Positions 1 to 5,713 of a stretch of 5,713 bases of DNA are shown in pieces. This stretch comes from an uncultured Blautia sp. (GTDB lineage Bacteria > Bacillota > Clostridia > Lachnospirales > Lachnospiraceae), in NCBI GenBank assembly GCA_900552095.1, contig URYM01000131.1, positions 1-5,713 of the forward strand, in the 5' to 3' direction. The position numbers were made by a program, and so were the translations under genes. Position 1 is the first letter of the stretch. Every line of letters begins with the position of its first letter. The notes beneath the pieces are model-generated. The model made no database searches. It had not been told where the DNA came from and saw only the letters and a list, made by a program, of their open reading frames with translations.

Positions 1-35
1 GATCGTCGGCAGCGTCAGATGTGTATAAGAGACAG
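1..35 (+). other. Nextera read-1 adapter (synthetic, not genomic)
   Basis: Bases 3-35 match the Illumina Nextera read-1 transposon adapter, ending with the 19-base Tn5 mosaic end at 17-35. The two bases before it (GA) would be the tail of an i5 index. This is library sequence left untrimmed in an assembled contig, so genomic sequence begins at base 36. It is not a natural transposon end. Confidence 0.98.
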
Positions 36-50
36 CCTGTCAATTATAAT

Positions 51-84
51 AAGAAAAAACCGCTGCCCAATGCGGACAACGGTT
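51..84 (-). terminator. Intrinsic terminator of the cobalamin riboswitch leader
   Basis: On the minus strand, 84-74 (AACCGTTGTCC) pairs with 68-58 (GGGCAGCGGTT) in an 11-bp stem that includes two G-U pairs, with a 5-base loop (GCATT). A run of T follows at once (59-54), giving a standard rho-independent terminator. The plus-strand orientation has no T-tract, so the terminator acts only leftward. It sits at the end of the riboswitch leader and is the likely expression platform. A competing pairing is visible: minus-strand 118-109 (CGGCAACCGG) can pair with 82-73 (CCGTTGTCCG) with one bulge on each side, which would open the terminator stem. Confidence 0.88.
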
Positions 85-105
85 AGCCTCAATGAAAAAT
101 CAGAA

Positions 106-222
106 TCTCCGGTTGCCGCAGAAAATTCTTCTCCGACATAAGCCGGTATCTGGCTTTTACAGTAACGGACTTGCGCAGGAGTTCCACCTGCTTCCCTGAC
201 ACTTATGTCGCTTCATGATCTC
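106..222 (-). promoter_or_regulatory. Cobalamin (vitamin B12) riboswitch
   Basis: Read on the minus strand, the leader carries the conserved core of the cobalamin riboswitch. In order: GGGAA, a short stem GCAGG/CCTGC enclosing a GGTG-type loop, the segment leading to ACTGTAA (163-157), then GCCAGATACCGGC (154-142), which matches the family GCCAGGATACC element. A perfect 9-bp stem, CGACATAAG (210-202) with CTTATGTCG (142-134), closes the four-way junction. The compact form lacks large peripheral arms. In this family, binding of a B12 form usually lowers expression of cobalamin transport or synthesis genes, or of B12-independent isoenzymes. Here it is followed by an intrinsic terminator at 84-51, so transcriptional control is expected. 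The regulated gene is off the contig. The ends of the region are approximate. Confidence 0.87.
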
Positions 223-228
223 TCATTG

Positions 229-257
229 ATTATATTCGTTTTCAGCCCTCCTGTCAA
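229..257 (-). promoter_or_regulatory. Consensus SigA promoter for the riboswitch leader
   Basis: On the minus strand there is an exact TTGACA (257-252), a 17-base spacer (251-235) and an exact TATAAT (234-229). Transcription would start near 222, just before the cobalamin aptamer. A perfect match at both boxes with ideal spacing suggests a strong housekeeping promoter whose output is set by the riboswitch rather than by initiation. It lies about 35-60 bases past the spoIVA stop codon. Confidence 0.9.
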
Positions 258-289
258 TAAGGGCTCACTTCTGCACAGCCGGATTTCTG

Positions 290-1759
290 TCAGATAATAA
301 TGCATACCAGGCCGCCTTTGCTGTCATTGACAATCTTCTGCATGGTATCCTGCAGTTTCACCTGGCTTTCTTCGCTGATCTGGGTGATCTTGCTGCGGAT
401 TCCATCTTCCACCAGCTGTTCCACTGTCTTTCCGAAAATCGTGGTCTGCCAGATTCCGCCGTCTTCACCCGCATTTTCCTGAATGTAATCCAGAAGATCC
501 TTTGCCTGCTGCTCATTCCCCACTACCGGAGCGATCTCTGTCTCTATATTGGCCTTAATCATATGGATAGAAGGACTGGCCGCCTTTATCTTCACCCCGT
601 ACTTGCTCCCCTGCCTGATGATCACCGGCTCCTGCAGCTGCACTTCTTCCCGCTCCGGAAGCACGACGCCGTAACCACAGCCCCGTACCGACTCCATTGC
701 CGCCTGCACCCGGACATACTCCTCCTTCTGTGTAGCCAGTTCCTGAAGGGTAGTGATCAGGTCATACTCTCCCCGGATCTCCACACCGGTCATCTGACTG
801 AGCATCTGAAAATAATACTGATTTTCCAGTTCCAGACGGATCTTCACCTGCCCCGTTGCCAGATCAATCTGCTCTAAAACCGTCCGCTTCACACAGGGAG
901 CTTCTATTTCAACGGATTTTTGGGTAATATCCCGGATATAGCGCAGATTCCCCATCCGATCCCGGATCTGTCCCAGAATTTCTTTTTTGATTTCGTGATC
1001 GCAGGGCAGAAGTTCCAGCCATTTTGGTATGTAAAATTCCAGCTGGCGGATTGGGAATTCATAGAGGATTTTCTCCAGAATTTTCGTAATATCTTCCCTG
1101 CGCAGCTGCTCACAGTTGACACTCATCACTGCAGCCTCATACTTTTCCTGCAGCTGTGCCGCCAGCTTCTGCGTTTCTTCCCGATATGGCTTCTGAGAAT
1201 TTACCAGGATCAGAAAAGGCTTCCCCTGTTTCTTTAATTCCGCTACCGTCCGCTCCTCGCTCTCCACAAAATTTTCCCTCGGAATTTCTCCGAACGAACC
1301 GTCGCAGGTCACCACAAGACCGATCGTAGAATGCTGGGAGATCACTCTCTGGGTTCCCACTTCCGCCGCACGATGAAAGGGTATCGCCTCATCAAACCAG
1401 GGGGTCTTCACCATCCGCTCCTTATCTGCCTCCAGATTTCCCAGGGCGTCAGGCACAAGAAAACCCACACAGTCAATCAGCCTTAGTTTCACCGGAACTT
1501 CCCCGCCCAGACAAAGTTCCACCGCTTCTTTCGGGATAAACTTGGGCTCCACCGTGGTGATCAGCTTTCCGGAACCGGACAGGGGCAGCTGATCCTGGAT
1601 CTCCGCCTTTTTCTCTTCCTCCATTTCCGGCAGCGCCAGTACTTCCATGAACCGCCGGATAAAAGTGGATTTTCCTGTCCGCACCGGCCCAACGACCCCC
1701 ACCAGAAACTGTCCTTTTGTGCGGGCTTGTATATCTTTGTAAACAGTAAATGCATCCAT
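290..1759 (-). CDS. spoIVA: Stage IV sporulation protein A (SpoIVA), coat-assembly ATPase
   Basis: SpoIVA is made in the mother cell, hydrolyses ATP and polymerises on the forespore surface, where with SpoVM it forms the basement layer of the spore coat; it is also needed for cortex formation. The 489-residue product is close to the 492 of the Bacillus subtilis protein. It shows the Walker A loop GPVRTGKS (24-31, catalytic K30), the switch-like TT (68-69) in LITTVEPKF, and a Walker B-type D96 in RLIDCVG. The family signatures PFHRAAEVGT, HSTIG, GVEIRG and EIIRQGS-like VIIRQGSKYGV follow, and a hydrophobic C-terminus GGLVCIII matches the family ending. The ATG at 1759 is chosen because a GGGAG ribosome site lies 8 bases upstream and MDAFTVYKDI aligns with the family N-terminus. 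It is divergent from the dehydrogenase gene to the right. No clear terminator follows before the riboswitch promoter. Confidence 0.97.
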   Translation of the reverse strand: MDAFTVYKDIQARTKGQFLVGVVGPVRTGKSTFIRRFMEVLALPEMEEEKKAEIQDQLPLSGSGKLITTVEPKFIPKEAVELCLGGEVPVKLRLIDCVGFLVPDALGNLEADKERMVKTPWFDEAIPFHRAAEVGTQRVISQHSTIGLVVTCDGSFGEIPRENFVESEERTVAELKKQGKPFLILVNSQKPYREETQKLAAQLQEKYEAAVMSVNCEQLRREDITKILEKILYEFPIRQLEFYIPKWLELLPCDHEIKKEILGQIRDRMGNLRYIRDITQKSVEIEAPCVKRTVLEQIDLATGQVKIRLELENQYYFQMLSQMTGVEIRGEYDLITTLQELATQKEEYVRVQAAMESVRGCGYGVVLPEREEVQLQEPVIIRQGSKYGVKIKAASPSIHMIKANIETEIAPVVGNEQQAKDLLDYIQENAGEDGGIWQTTIFGKTVEQLVEDGIRSKITQISEESQVKLQDTMQKIVNDSKGGLVCIII

Positions 1760-1789
1760 AGTCTCTTCTCCCTTATTTTATAATGCTAC

Positions 1790-1818
1790 AATATATGTGA
1801 AGCCCCGGAAAAATAGAA
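1790..1818 (-). promoter_or_regulatory. Candidate SigE promoter of spoIVA
   Basis: On the minus strand, CATATATT (1797-1790) matches the SigE -10 consensus CATACANT at all but one specified base. A weaker -35, TTCTATT (1818-1812), lies 14 bases upstream, the usual SigE spacing. The predicted start leaves a leader of about 24 bases containing the spoIVA ribosome site. In B. subtilis spoIVA is transcribed by SigE, so the expectation is supported by family knowledge. The -35 match is only partial. Confidence 0.55.
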
Positions 1819-1835
1819 CGCACCCTATTTTTTTC

Positions 1836-1864
1836 TTGAAGTTGCCGCAGATATTGCTTATAAT
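1836..1864 (+). promoter_or_regulatory. SigA-type promoter of the dehydrogenase-transporter unit
   Basis: TTGAAG (1836-1841) is followed by a 17-base spacer and an exact TATAAT (1859-1864). The expected start is near 1871, giving a leader of about 50 bases. The -35 box is 17 bases from the candidate -35 of the divergent spoIVA promoter, so the two face away from each other. Confidence 0.75.
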
Positions 1865-1876
1865 AATTAGAGTTTA

Positions 1877-1890
1877 CCACATTAATGTGG
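1877..1890 (+). promoter_or_regulatory. Perfect 14-bp palindrome, likely operator
   Basis: CCACATTAATGTGG is a perfect inverted repeat without a spacer, and the symmetry resumes at two further base pairs after one mismatch on each side. It lies about 6-20 bases past the predicted start of the dehydrogenase transcript and before the ribosome site. A bound dimeric repressor there would block initiation or elongation. An RNA hairpin is less likely because there is no loop. No regulator gene is present on the contig, so the binding protein is unknown. Confidence 0.6.
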
Positions 1891-1920
1891 AAATCTAGTA
1901 AAGAAGAAGGTACAAAAGAA

Positions 1921-3087
1921 ATGAAAGCTGGAATTTTAAAAGACATCAAGCAGGGCGAATACCGCGTAATCGCCACCCCTACCGAAATTGCAACCTTAAA
2001 GGCAGACGGCCACGAGGTCTATGTGCAGCGCCAGGCCGGAGCCTCCGCCGGATTTGCCGACGAATCTTATGAGGAAGCAGGCGCTGTCCTTGTGGACACC
2101 GCAGAAGAAATCTATAAAACCTGCGACTTTGTGGCAAAGGTAAAAGAGTTTGAGCCCTCCGAGTATGAGATGCTCCGGGAAGGCCAGATTGTTTTCACCT
2201 GCATTCATCCGGCCGCACACCGGGAAGAAGTACAGGCTCTTCTGGATAAGAAGGTAATCGCTTTCACCGCCGAAGACTCCCATCGATACGGCTCTCCCAA
2301 CTGTGAAGCTGCCGGAAAACAGGGCGCTCTCTTCGGCCTGGAATCTATGCTCACTATCAACGGCGGAAAAGGAAAATTTGTAAGCGGTTTAGGCGGGGCC
2401 CCCGGCATGAATGTGCTGATTCTGGGCGGCGGCGTTGTCGGTCAGGCTGCTCTGTCCGTTCTTCACGCTCTGGGCGCCTGGTGTACCGTGATGGATATCA
2501 ACATCGGAACTCTGCGCTCCTTAAGCCGTCAGTACAACGAACAGGTAAATACCATGATTTCCACCAAAGAGAACATCAAAAAGATCCTTCCCCAGATGGA
2601 TATGGTATTAAACTGTGTGAAATGGCCCAAAGGACGCACCGACTACCTGATCGACCGGGACATGTTAAAACTGATGGAGAAAGGTTCCGTTATCGTGGAT
2701 ATCAGCAACGATGATCAGGGAGCAATCGAATCTTTCCATGAAACCACCCATGAGAATCCGCGGTACGTGGAGGAGGGTATCGTTCACTTCTGTGTGAGCA
2801 ACATCCCCGGGGCAATTGCAAACTCCACTTCCGTGGCTTATGCAGCCTCCGTGCTTCCCCACTTCCGCAGCATTTTAAACAACGGCGTGACAGAGGCCTG
2901 CGCCCGCGACGGCTTCCTGCGCCGCAGCCTTACCACTTATAAAGGGTATCTGACCCACGAAGAGACCAGCGCTCTGCAGAACCGTCCCTGGATCCGTCCC
3001 GAGACGATCCTGAACATCGAAGACCGCCATCTGGATCCGGCGCCTCCGGCTACCGTGACCCGGTCTGACAATTTCATTACCCTTTAA
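1921..3087 (+). CDS. Divergent alanine dehydrogenase (AlaDH/PNT family), NAD-dependent
   Basis: The 388-residue product matches alanine dehydrogenase over its whole length; the family enzyme interconverts L-alanine and pyruvate plus ammonia with NAD(H) in the cytoplasm. R15, K75 and H96 line up with the substrate-binding and catalytic residues, and DDQG (264-267) with the catalytic Asp-Gln. A Rossmann loop GGGVVG (169-174) and D192 at the end of the next strand indicate NAD. VHFCVSNIPGA (288-298) is the family NxPGA region. Several pocket positions differ: Tyr of FTYLH is C94, Met of TPMSEVAG is N127, and the PRTS after NMPGAV is replaced. True alanine specificity is therefore uncertain. The start at 1921 is preferred over an in-frame ATG at 1885, because AGAAGG at 1905-1910 precedes it, the family begins at this point, and 1885 lacks a ribosome site. 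It is first in a unit with the transporter, 51 bases downstream. Confidence 0.88.
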   Translation: MKAGILKDIKQGEYRVIATPTEIATLKADGHEVYVQRQAGASAGFADESYEEAGAVLVDTAEEIYKTCDFVAKVKEFEPSEYEMLREGQIVFTCIHPAAHREEVQALLDKKVIAFTAEDSHRYGSPNCEAAGKQGALFGLESMLTINGGKGKFVSGLGGAPGMNVLILGGGVVGQAALSVLHALGAWCTVMDINIGTLRSLSRQYNEQVNTMISTKENIKKILPQMDMVLNCVKWPKGRTDYLIDRDMLKLMEKGSVIVDISNDDQGAIESFHETTHENPRYVEEGIVHFCVSNIPGAIANSTSVAYAASVLPHFRSILNNGVTEACARDGFLRRSLTTYKGYLTHEETSALQNRPWIRPETILNIEDRHLDPAPPATVTRSDNFITL

Positions 3088-3138
3088 AATTCAAAACAGC
3101 TGTCCGGATATCCCCGCAGCTAAAGAGGAGGAAGAACT

Positions 3139-4414
3139 ATGAGTGACTTAGCAAATATGGGATTTATTTCCGTATTACCGGCCGTCATAGCTATCGTTTT
3201 GTCTTTCGTGACAAAAAATACCATCGTATCTCTGGTGATCGCCTGCATCACCGGAACACTGCTGGCCGGGGAAGGCCTGCTGGGCTTTCCCAACCTTTTA
3301 AAATCCAGTCTGGGAACACCTGACTTTGCCTGGGTTATGCTTTTGAATACCTTCATCGGCATCCTTGTCGCCTATTTTCAGAAAACCGGAGCGATCCAGA
3401 GTTTCTCCCAGACCATCCACAACCGCAACTTAAGCCGAAAAGGCGCCCAGCTTATGGCCTGGGTACTAGGAATCTTTATCTATTTCAGCGATTCCTTCAG
3501 CCCGCTTTTTGTGGGCTCCGTTATGAGAAGCATCACGGACAAGGCAAAAGTATCCCGGGAGAAACTGGCTTATATCGCCGACTCCACTTCCGCTCCCTTT
3601 CGCTGTCATTCTGGTGGGTCTTATCGCTTCCGGGATCGTCAAGGACTTCGGGCCTATGAAAAAAGCAGAAAAAAGAGCGATGGAGGAAGGCAAGGTGCTT
3701 CGGGACGGTGCCGTTCCCCTGATCGGAAAAGAGCTCACCGACATGAAGCCTTACCCCGGTATCAAGCCGCGGGTATTCCTGAATTTCATCCTTCCTGTGC
3801 TGATGATCGTGACCATCGCCCTTGGCACCTACATCACCATGAACTCTGCCAAAACGATGGAAGCCTTCCTCTTCGTCATCATTTTCATGACGATCAGCAT
3901 GCTGCTCCAGAAGATTCCCTTCCGGGAGGTAATGGATACGCTGACCAACGGAGTAAAAGGTGCAATCCCCGCAGTTATGCTGCTGGCGCTCGCCTACTCC
4001 ATCAATGCTCTGAGCAAAACCATGGGAACAGCCAACTATATTATTTCCATCAGTGAAGGATTTTTATCTCCCGCACTGCTTCCGGCGATTATCTTTATCA
4101 TCGCCTCCATTATGGCTTTCGCCACCGGCTCTTCCTGGGGAACCTTCGCCATCTGCATGCCCATCGCACTGCCTCTGGCTTTTGAATTCTCCGGCGGAGA
4201 ACTGACCACGATCGTAATTGCCAGCTTTGCCGCTGTAGCAGGCGGCGGTGTATTTGGAGACCACTGTTCTCCCCTGTCCGACACCACGGTGCTTTCTTCC
4301 ACCGGGTCTGCTTCGGATCATATCGACCATGTAAAGACCCAGCTGCCTTACTCCCTTCTCTGCGGAACACTGGCAGTTGTGGCTTACCTGATCATCGGAT
4401 TTACCGCTTCTTAA
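3139..4414 (+). pseudogene. NhaC-family Na+/H+ antiporter-type transporter, frame-disrupted
   Basis: This is an inner-membrane secondary transporter of the NhaC family; members exchange sodium and protons or couple these to organic substrates, so the cargo is unknown. The start at 3139 has an AGAGGAGG site 7 bases upstream. The first 153 residues, through IYFSDSF, SREKLAYIADSTSAP, read in one frame. From about 3599 the family sequence continues in the next frame (FAVILVGLIASGIVKDFGPMKKAEKRA) through ATGSSWGTF (from 4121) and GGGVFGDHCSPLSDTT (4241-4290) to a stop at 4412. The upstream frame instead runs on as unrelated sequence to 4056. Joined, the two parts give only 424 residues. The family normally has a DSTAAP-to-FYP segment of about 40 residues, including an SSW motif, that is absent here, so I infer a deletion of 3k+2 bases. 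A sequencing or assembly fault cannot be excluded. Ribosomal frameshifting is unlikely. Confidence 0.85.
3592..3601 (+). other. Frame-change and deletion junction in the transporter gene
   Basis: GCTCCC ends the first frame (Ala152-Pro153 of DSTSAP) and CCTTTC begins the second (Pro-Phe before AVILVG), overlapping at CCC. In remembered NhaC relatives the Pro of FYP lies 15 residues before DFGPM, exactly the spacing seen here after the second-frame Pro. This suggests the ends of the lost segment were two Pro codons sharing a short CCC homology. The retained sequence needs a +1 step to stay in frame. Confidence 0.65.
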
Positions 4415-4420
4415 ACACGG

Positions 4421-4470
4421 GAAGGCGCCGCAAATCATCTGGCCGGATGATTTGCGGCGCCTTCGTTTTA
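4421..4470 (+). terminator. Intrinsic terminator after the transporter gene
   Basis: Arms 4421-4439 and 4446-4464 form a perfect 19-bp stem with a 6-base loop (TGGCCG), followed by GTTTTA. It begins 6 bases after the transporter stop at 4412-4414. The minus strand has no T-tract after the stem, so it serves the plus-strand unit mainly, although such a long stem would also impede leftward transcripts from the EamA gene. Confidence 0.9.
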
Positions 4471-4672
4471 TACATTGGCAACTCCATAGAGGAACTGTAA
4501 TACCTAATATCTACGCTATATGAAAGCTCGTAAAAATCCTTATATTTCGTCATCGCCAATTCCACGGCCCTCTTTAACATCATTCATTTCTAACGACAAG
4601 CATTCACAGTTACAATGCTTTTGAATATGGTTATGATACTATTTTGCCTTTACCAGAATCAGTATAACAAAA
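4471..4672. other. Intergenic region between convergent units, no gene seen
   Basis: This AT-richer stretch separates the terminator of the plus-strand unit from the end of the minus-strand EamA gene. The only structure seen is a modest hairpin, AAGCATT (4598-4604) with AATGCTT (4614-4620), loop of 9 bases, followed on the plus strand by TTGAA; it is too weak to call a terminator. A 60-codon minus-strand frame (4401-4583) runs through it but has no ribosome site and crosses the terminator. Confidence 0.6.
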
Positions 4673-5089
4673 TCACGGCCAGACCATAATCAGTGTTCCC
4701 ACCGCAATCAGCAAAGTCCCTATTCCCGATTTCCAGGTAAACTGCTCATGCAGAAACAAAAACGCGAGAACCAGTGTGATCACAACACTTAATTTGTCAA
4801 CAGGAACTACCTTTGAGACTTCCCCGATCTGAATCGCCCGATAGTAACACAGCCAGGAGGCTCCCGTTGCAAGTCCCGACAAGATCAGAAAAGCCCAGCT
4901 CTTTTTGCTTATTGCCGATAGGCCTCCCTGCCCTCCTGTAAAAAACACAATCCCCCAGGCCAGAATCAGCACAACTCCGGTTCTGATTGCCGTTGCCAGA
5001 TTGGAATTCACACCATCAATTCCGATTTTGGCAAGTATGGAAGTCAGCGCCGCAAATACGGCAGAACCTATTGCATAAAGCAGCCACAT
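4673..5089 (-). CDS. Small single-domain EamA/DMT-family membrane transporter
   Basis: The 138-residue product is one EamA unit with about five membrane segments (roughly residues 3-21, 33-50, 65-85, 97-115 and 121-136). Typical EamA transporters carry two such units in about 300 residues, so this one probably works as a dimer, as for other short drug/metabolite transporter family members. The family-like segment VVPVDKLSVVITLVLAFLFL then HEQFTWK is clear at 94-120. Substrate is unknown; relatives export amino acids or other metabolites. The start at 5089 is chosen over an upstream in-frame ATG at 5125, because AAGGAGG lies 8 bases before it and 5125 would overlap the preceding gene. It begins 17 bases after the nucleoside phosphorylase stop, implying one transcript. 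No strong terminator is visible downstream on this strand. Confidence 0.87.
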   Translation of the reverse strand: MWLLYAIGSAVFAALTSILAKIGIDGVNSNLATAIRTGVVLILAWGIVFFTGGQGGLSAISKKSWAFLILSGLATGASWLCYYRAIQIGEVSKVVPVDKLSVVITLVLAFLFLHEQFTWKSGIGTLLIAVGTLIMVWP

Positions 5090-5106
5090 GACAAAAACCT
5101 CCTTAT

Positions 5107-5666
5107 TTACAAAGCAAGCCCGCACTCAAATGCCAGCAGCATATATTTTTCTGCACAGGACAGTCCGTACGCAGTCAAATCCCGGATTTCCCACTTCTCT
5201 GAGCTGAGATTATCTGCACCGTACAAAAACTGGAGAAACGGAATTTTTCTGTACTGTGAAACTGCCAGCATGGCGGCACATTCCATCTCAACAGCAAGGC
5301 ATCCTTCTTCTCTTCGTTCTTTAAGTGCAGACAGTGTCTCCCTGTAAATCCCATCCGACGTCCATGTCTTCCCCTTTACATAAGAATATCCGCAGGTCTC
5401 CAGTACCTTCTGCAATACCAGAATCGCGTCTTTTGATGCTTCGATCTCCTCTGACGGCGCTGCATAATGGTAGCTCGTCCCCTCATCGCGAACTGCGGAA
5501 ACCGGAATGATGATATGATCTTTCACCTTCTCATCATCCAGAACCCCACAGGAACCAAACAGCACAAACTTTTTTGCTCCCATCGCCACAATTTCCTCAA
5601 ATCCTGCCACACACGCCGGTGCTCCCACTCTGGATAAATAAAACGCGATCTCACGGCCCTTATAAC
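5107..5666 (-). CDS. Nucleoside phosphorylase family protein, N-terminus cut off by contig end
   Basis: The family cleaves nucleosides with phosphate to give a free base and ribose-1-phosphate in the cytoplasm, in salvage pathways. The visible 185 residues carry family marks: VGAPACVAGFEE, the glycine-rich FGSCGVL that forms part of the phosphate site, the DEGTSYHY segment, and VEMECAAMLAV, whose Met-Glu contacts the ribose. ADNL lies where the base-specificity Asp region is expected. The reading frame stays open from 5628 to the adapter (YKGREIAFYLSRVGAP...), so the GTG at 5628 is not the start and roughly 60 N-terminal residues are missing. The protein resembles the uridine/purine phosphorylase-like group of about 250 residues seen in clostridia; whether the base is uracil, a purine or a modified base cannot be told. 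It is the upstream partner of the EamA gene. Confidence 0.9.
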
Positions 5667-5713
5667 CTGTCTCTTATACACATCTCCGAGCCCACGAGAC
5701 CGTACTAGATCTC
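5667..5713 (+). other. Nextera read-2 adapter with i7 index (synthetic)
   Basis: The Tn5 mosaic end in inverse orientation (5667-5685) is followed by the Nextera read-2 adapter (5686-5700), an 8-base i7 index CGTACTAG (5701-5708, the Nextera N702 index) and the first bases of the P7 sequence (ATCTC). It is library sequence, so genomic sequence ends at 5666. Confidence 0.98.

Noticed and set aside
17..35. Tn5-like mosaic ends at both edges as a natural transposon
   Set aside because: They are joined to Illumina read-1 and read-2 adapter sequence and an index, so they are library-made.
244..265. Hairpin AGCCCT/AGGGCT just after spoIVA as its terminator
   Set aside because: The stem is only 6 bp with a 10-base loop, has no T-tract on either strand and overlaps the -35 region of the riboswitch promoter.
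563..1237. Plus-strand open frames inside spoIVA (563-877, 920-1237)
   Set aside because: They lie opposite a well-conserved gene, lack ribosome sites and show no family likeness.
1885..1920. Twelve-residue N-terminal extension of the Ald-like protein from the ATG at 1885
   Set aside because: No ribosome site precedes it, it covers the palindrome and the real ribosome site, and the family N-terminus aligns with the Met at 1921.
3592..3601. Programmed +1 ribosomal frameshift at CCC TTT
   Set aside because: CCC-T can slip, but there is no adjacent stop or rare codon to stall the ribosome, no obvious stimulatory element, and the joined product seems to lack a core segment.
3598..4056. Continuation of the first transporter frame as a novel C-terminal region
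   Set aside because: The translation is rich in Arg, His and Ser with no membrane segments, while the next frame over the same bases gives a clear NhaC sequence; it is out-of-frame sequence.
4401..4583. 60-codon minus-strand reading frame with two Met codons at its start
   Set aside because: No ribosome site, a stop codon directly upstream, no recognisable family, and its 3' half is the long terminator hairpin and the end of the transporter gene.

Overview
The window is one assembled contig, not a slice of a longer chromosome. Bases 1-35 and 5667-5713 are Illumina Nextera adapter, so the biological insert is 36-5666 and no true neighbours can be read beyond it. A SpoIVA gene marks the source as an endospore-forming Firmicute. 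The protein similarities, the cobalamin riboswitch and the moderate base composition fit a gut-type Clostridia (Lachnospiraceae-like) genome; the family-level guess is inference.

Left part, minus strand (36-1818). spoIVA, for the spore-coat basement ATPase, is complete (290-1759) and is preceded by a plausible SigE promoter. Just past its stop lies an exact-consensus SigA promoter (TTGACA, 17 bp, TATAAT). It drives a leader carrying a cobalamin (B12) riboswitch that ends in a strong intrinsic terminator (51-84). The gene controlled by the riboswitch lies beyond the contig end and is missing.

Middle part, plus strand (1836-4470). A SigA promoter back-to-back with that of spoIVA, followed by a perfect 14-bp palindrome that looks like an operator, reads into a two-gene unit. 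The first gene encodes a divergent alanine dehydrogenase/PNT-family enzyme with its catalytic residues kept but substrate-pocket positions changed. The second encodes an NhaC-family sodium antiporter-like transporter. The transporter frame is broken at about 3592-3601, where the protein also seems to lack about 40 residues normal for the family, so it reads as an internal, frame-changing deletion. A 19-bp perfect hairpin plus T-rich tail ends the unit.

Right part, minus strand (4673-5666). A nucleoside phosphorylase-family gene, whose N-terminus is cut by the contig end, is followed after 17 bp by a small single-domain EamA/DMT-type membrane protein. They are probably co-transcribed.

No mobile element, CRISPR array, tRNA or rRNA was seen. 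I do not see a clear new multi-gene system. The points most worth a second look are the divergent Ald-like enzyme with its own operator-like palindrome, the broken transporter, and the B12 riboswitch placed so that spoIVA transcripts may run into it.
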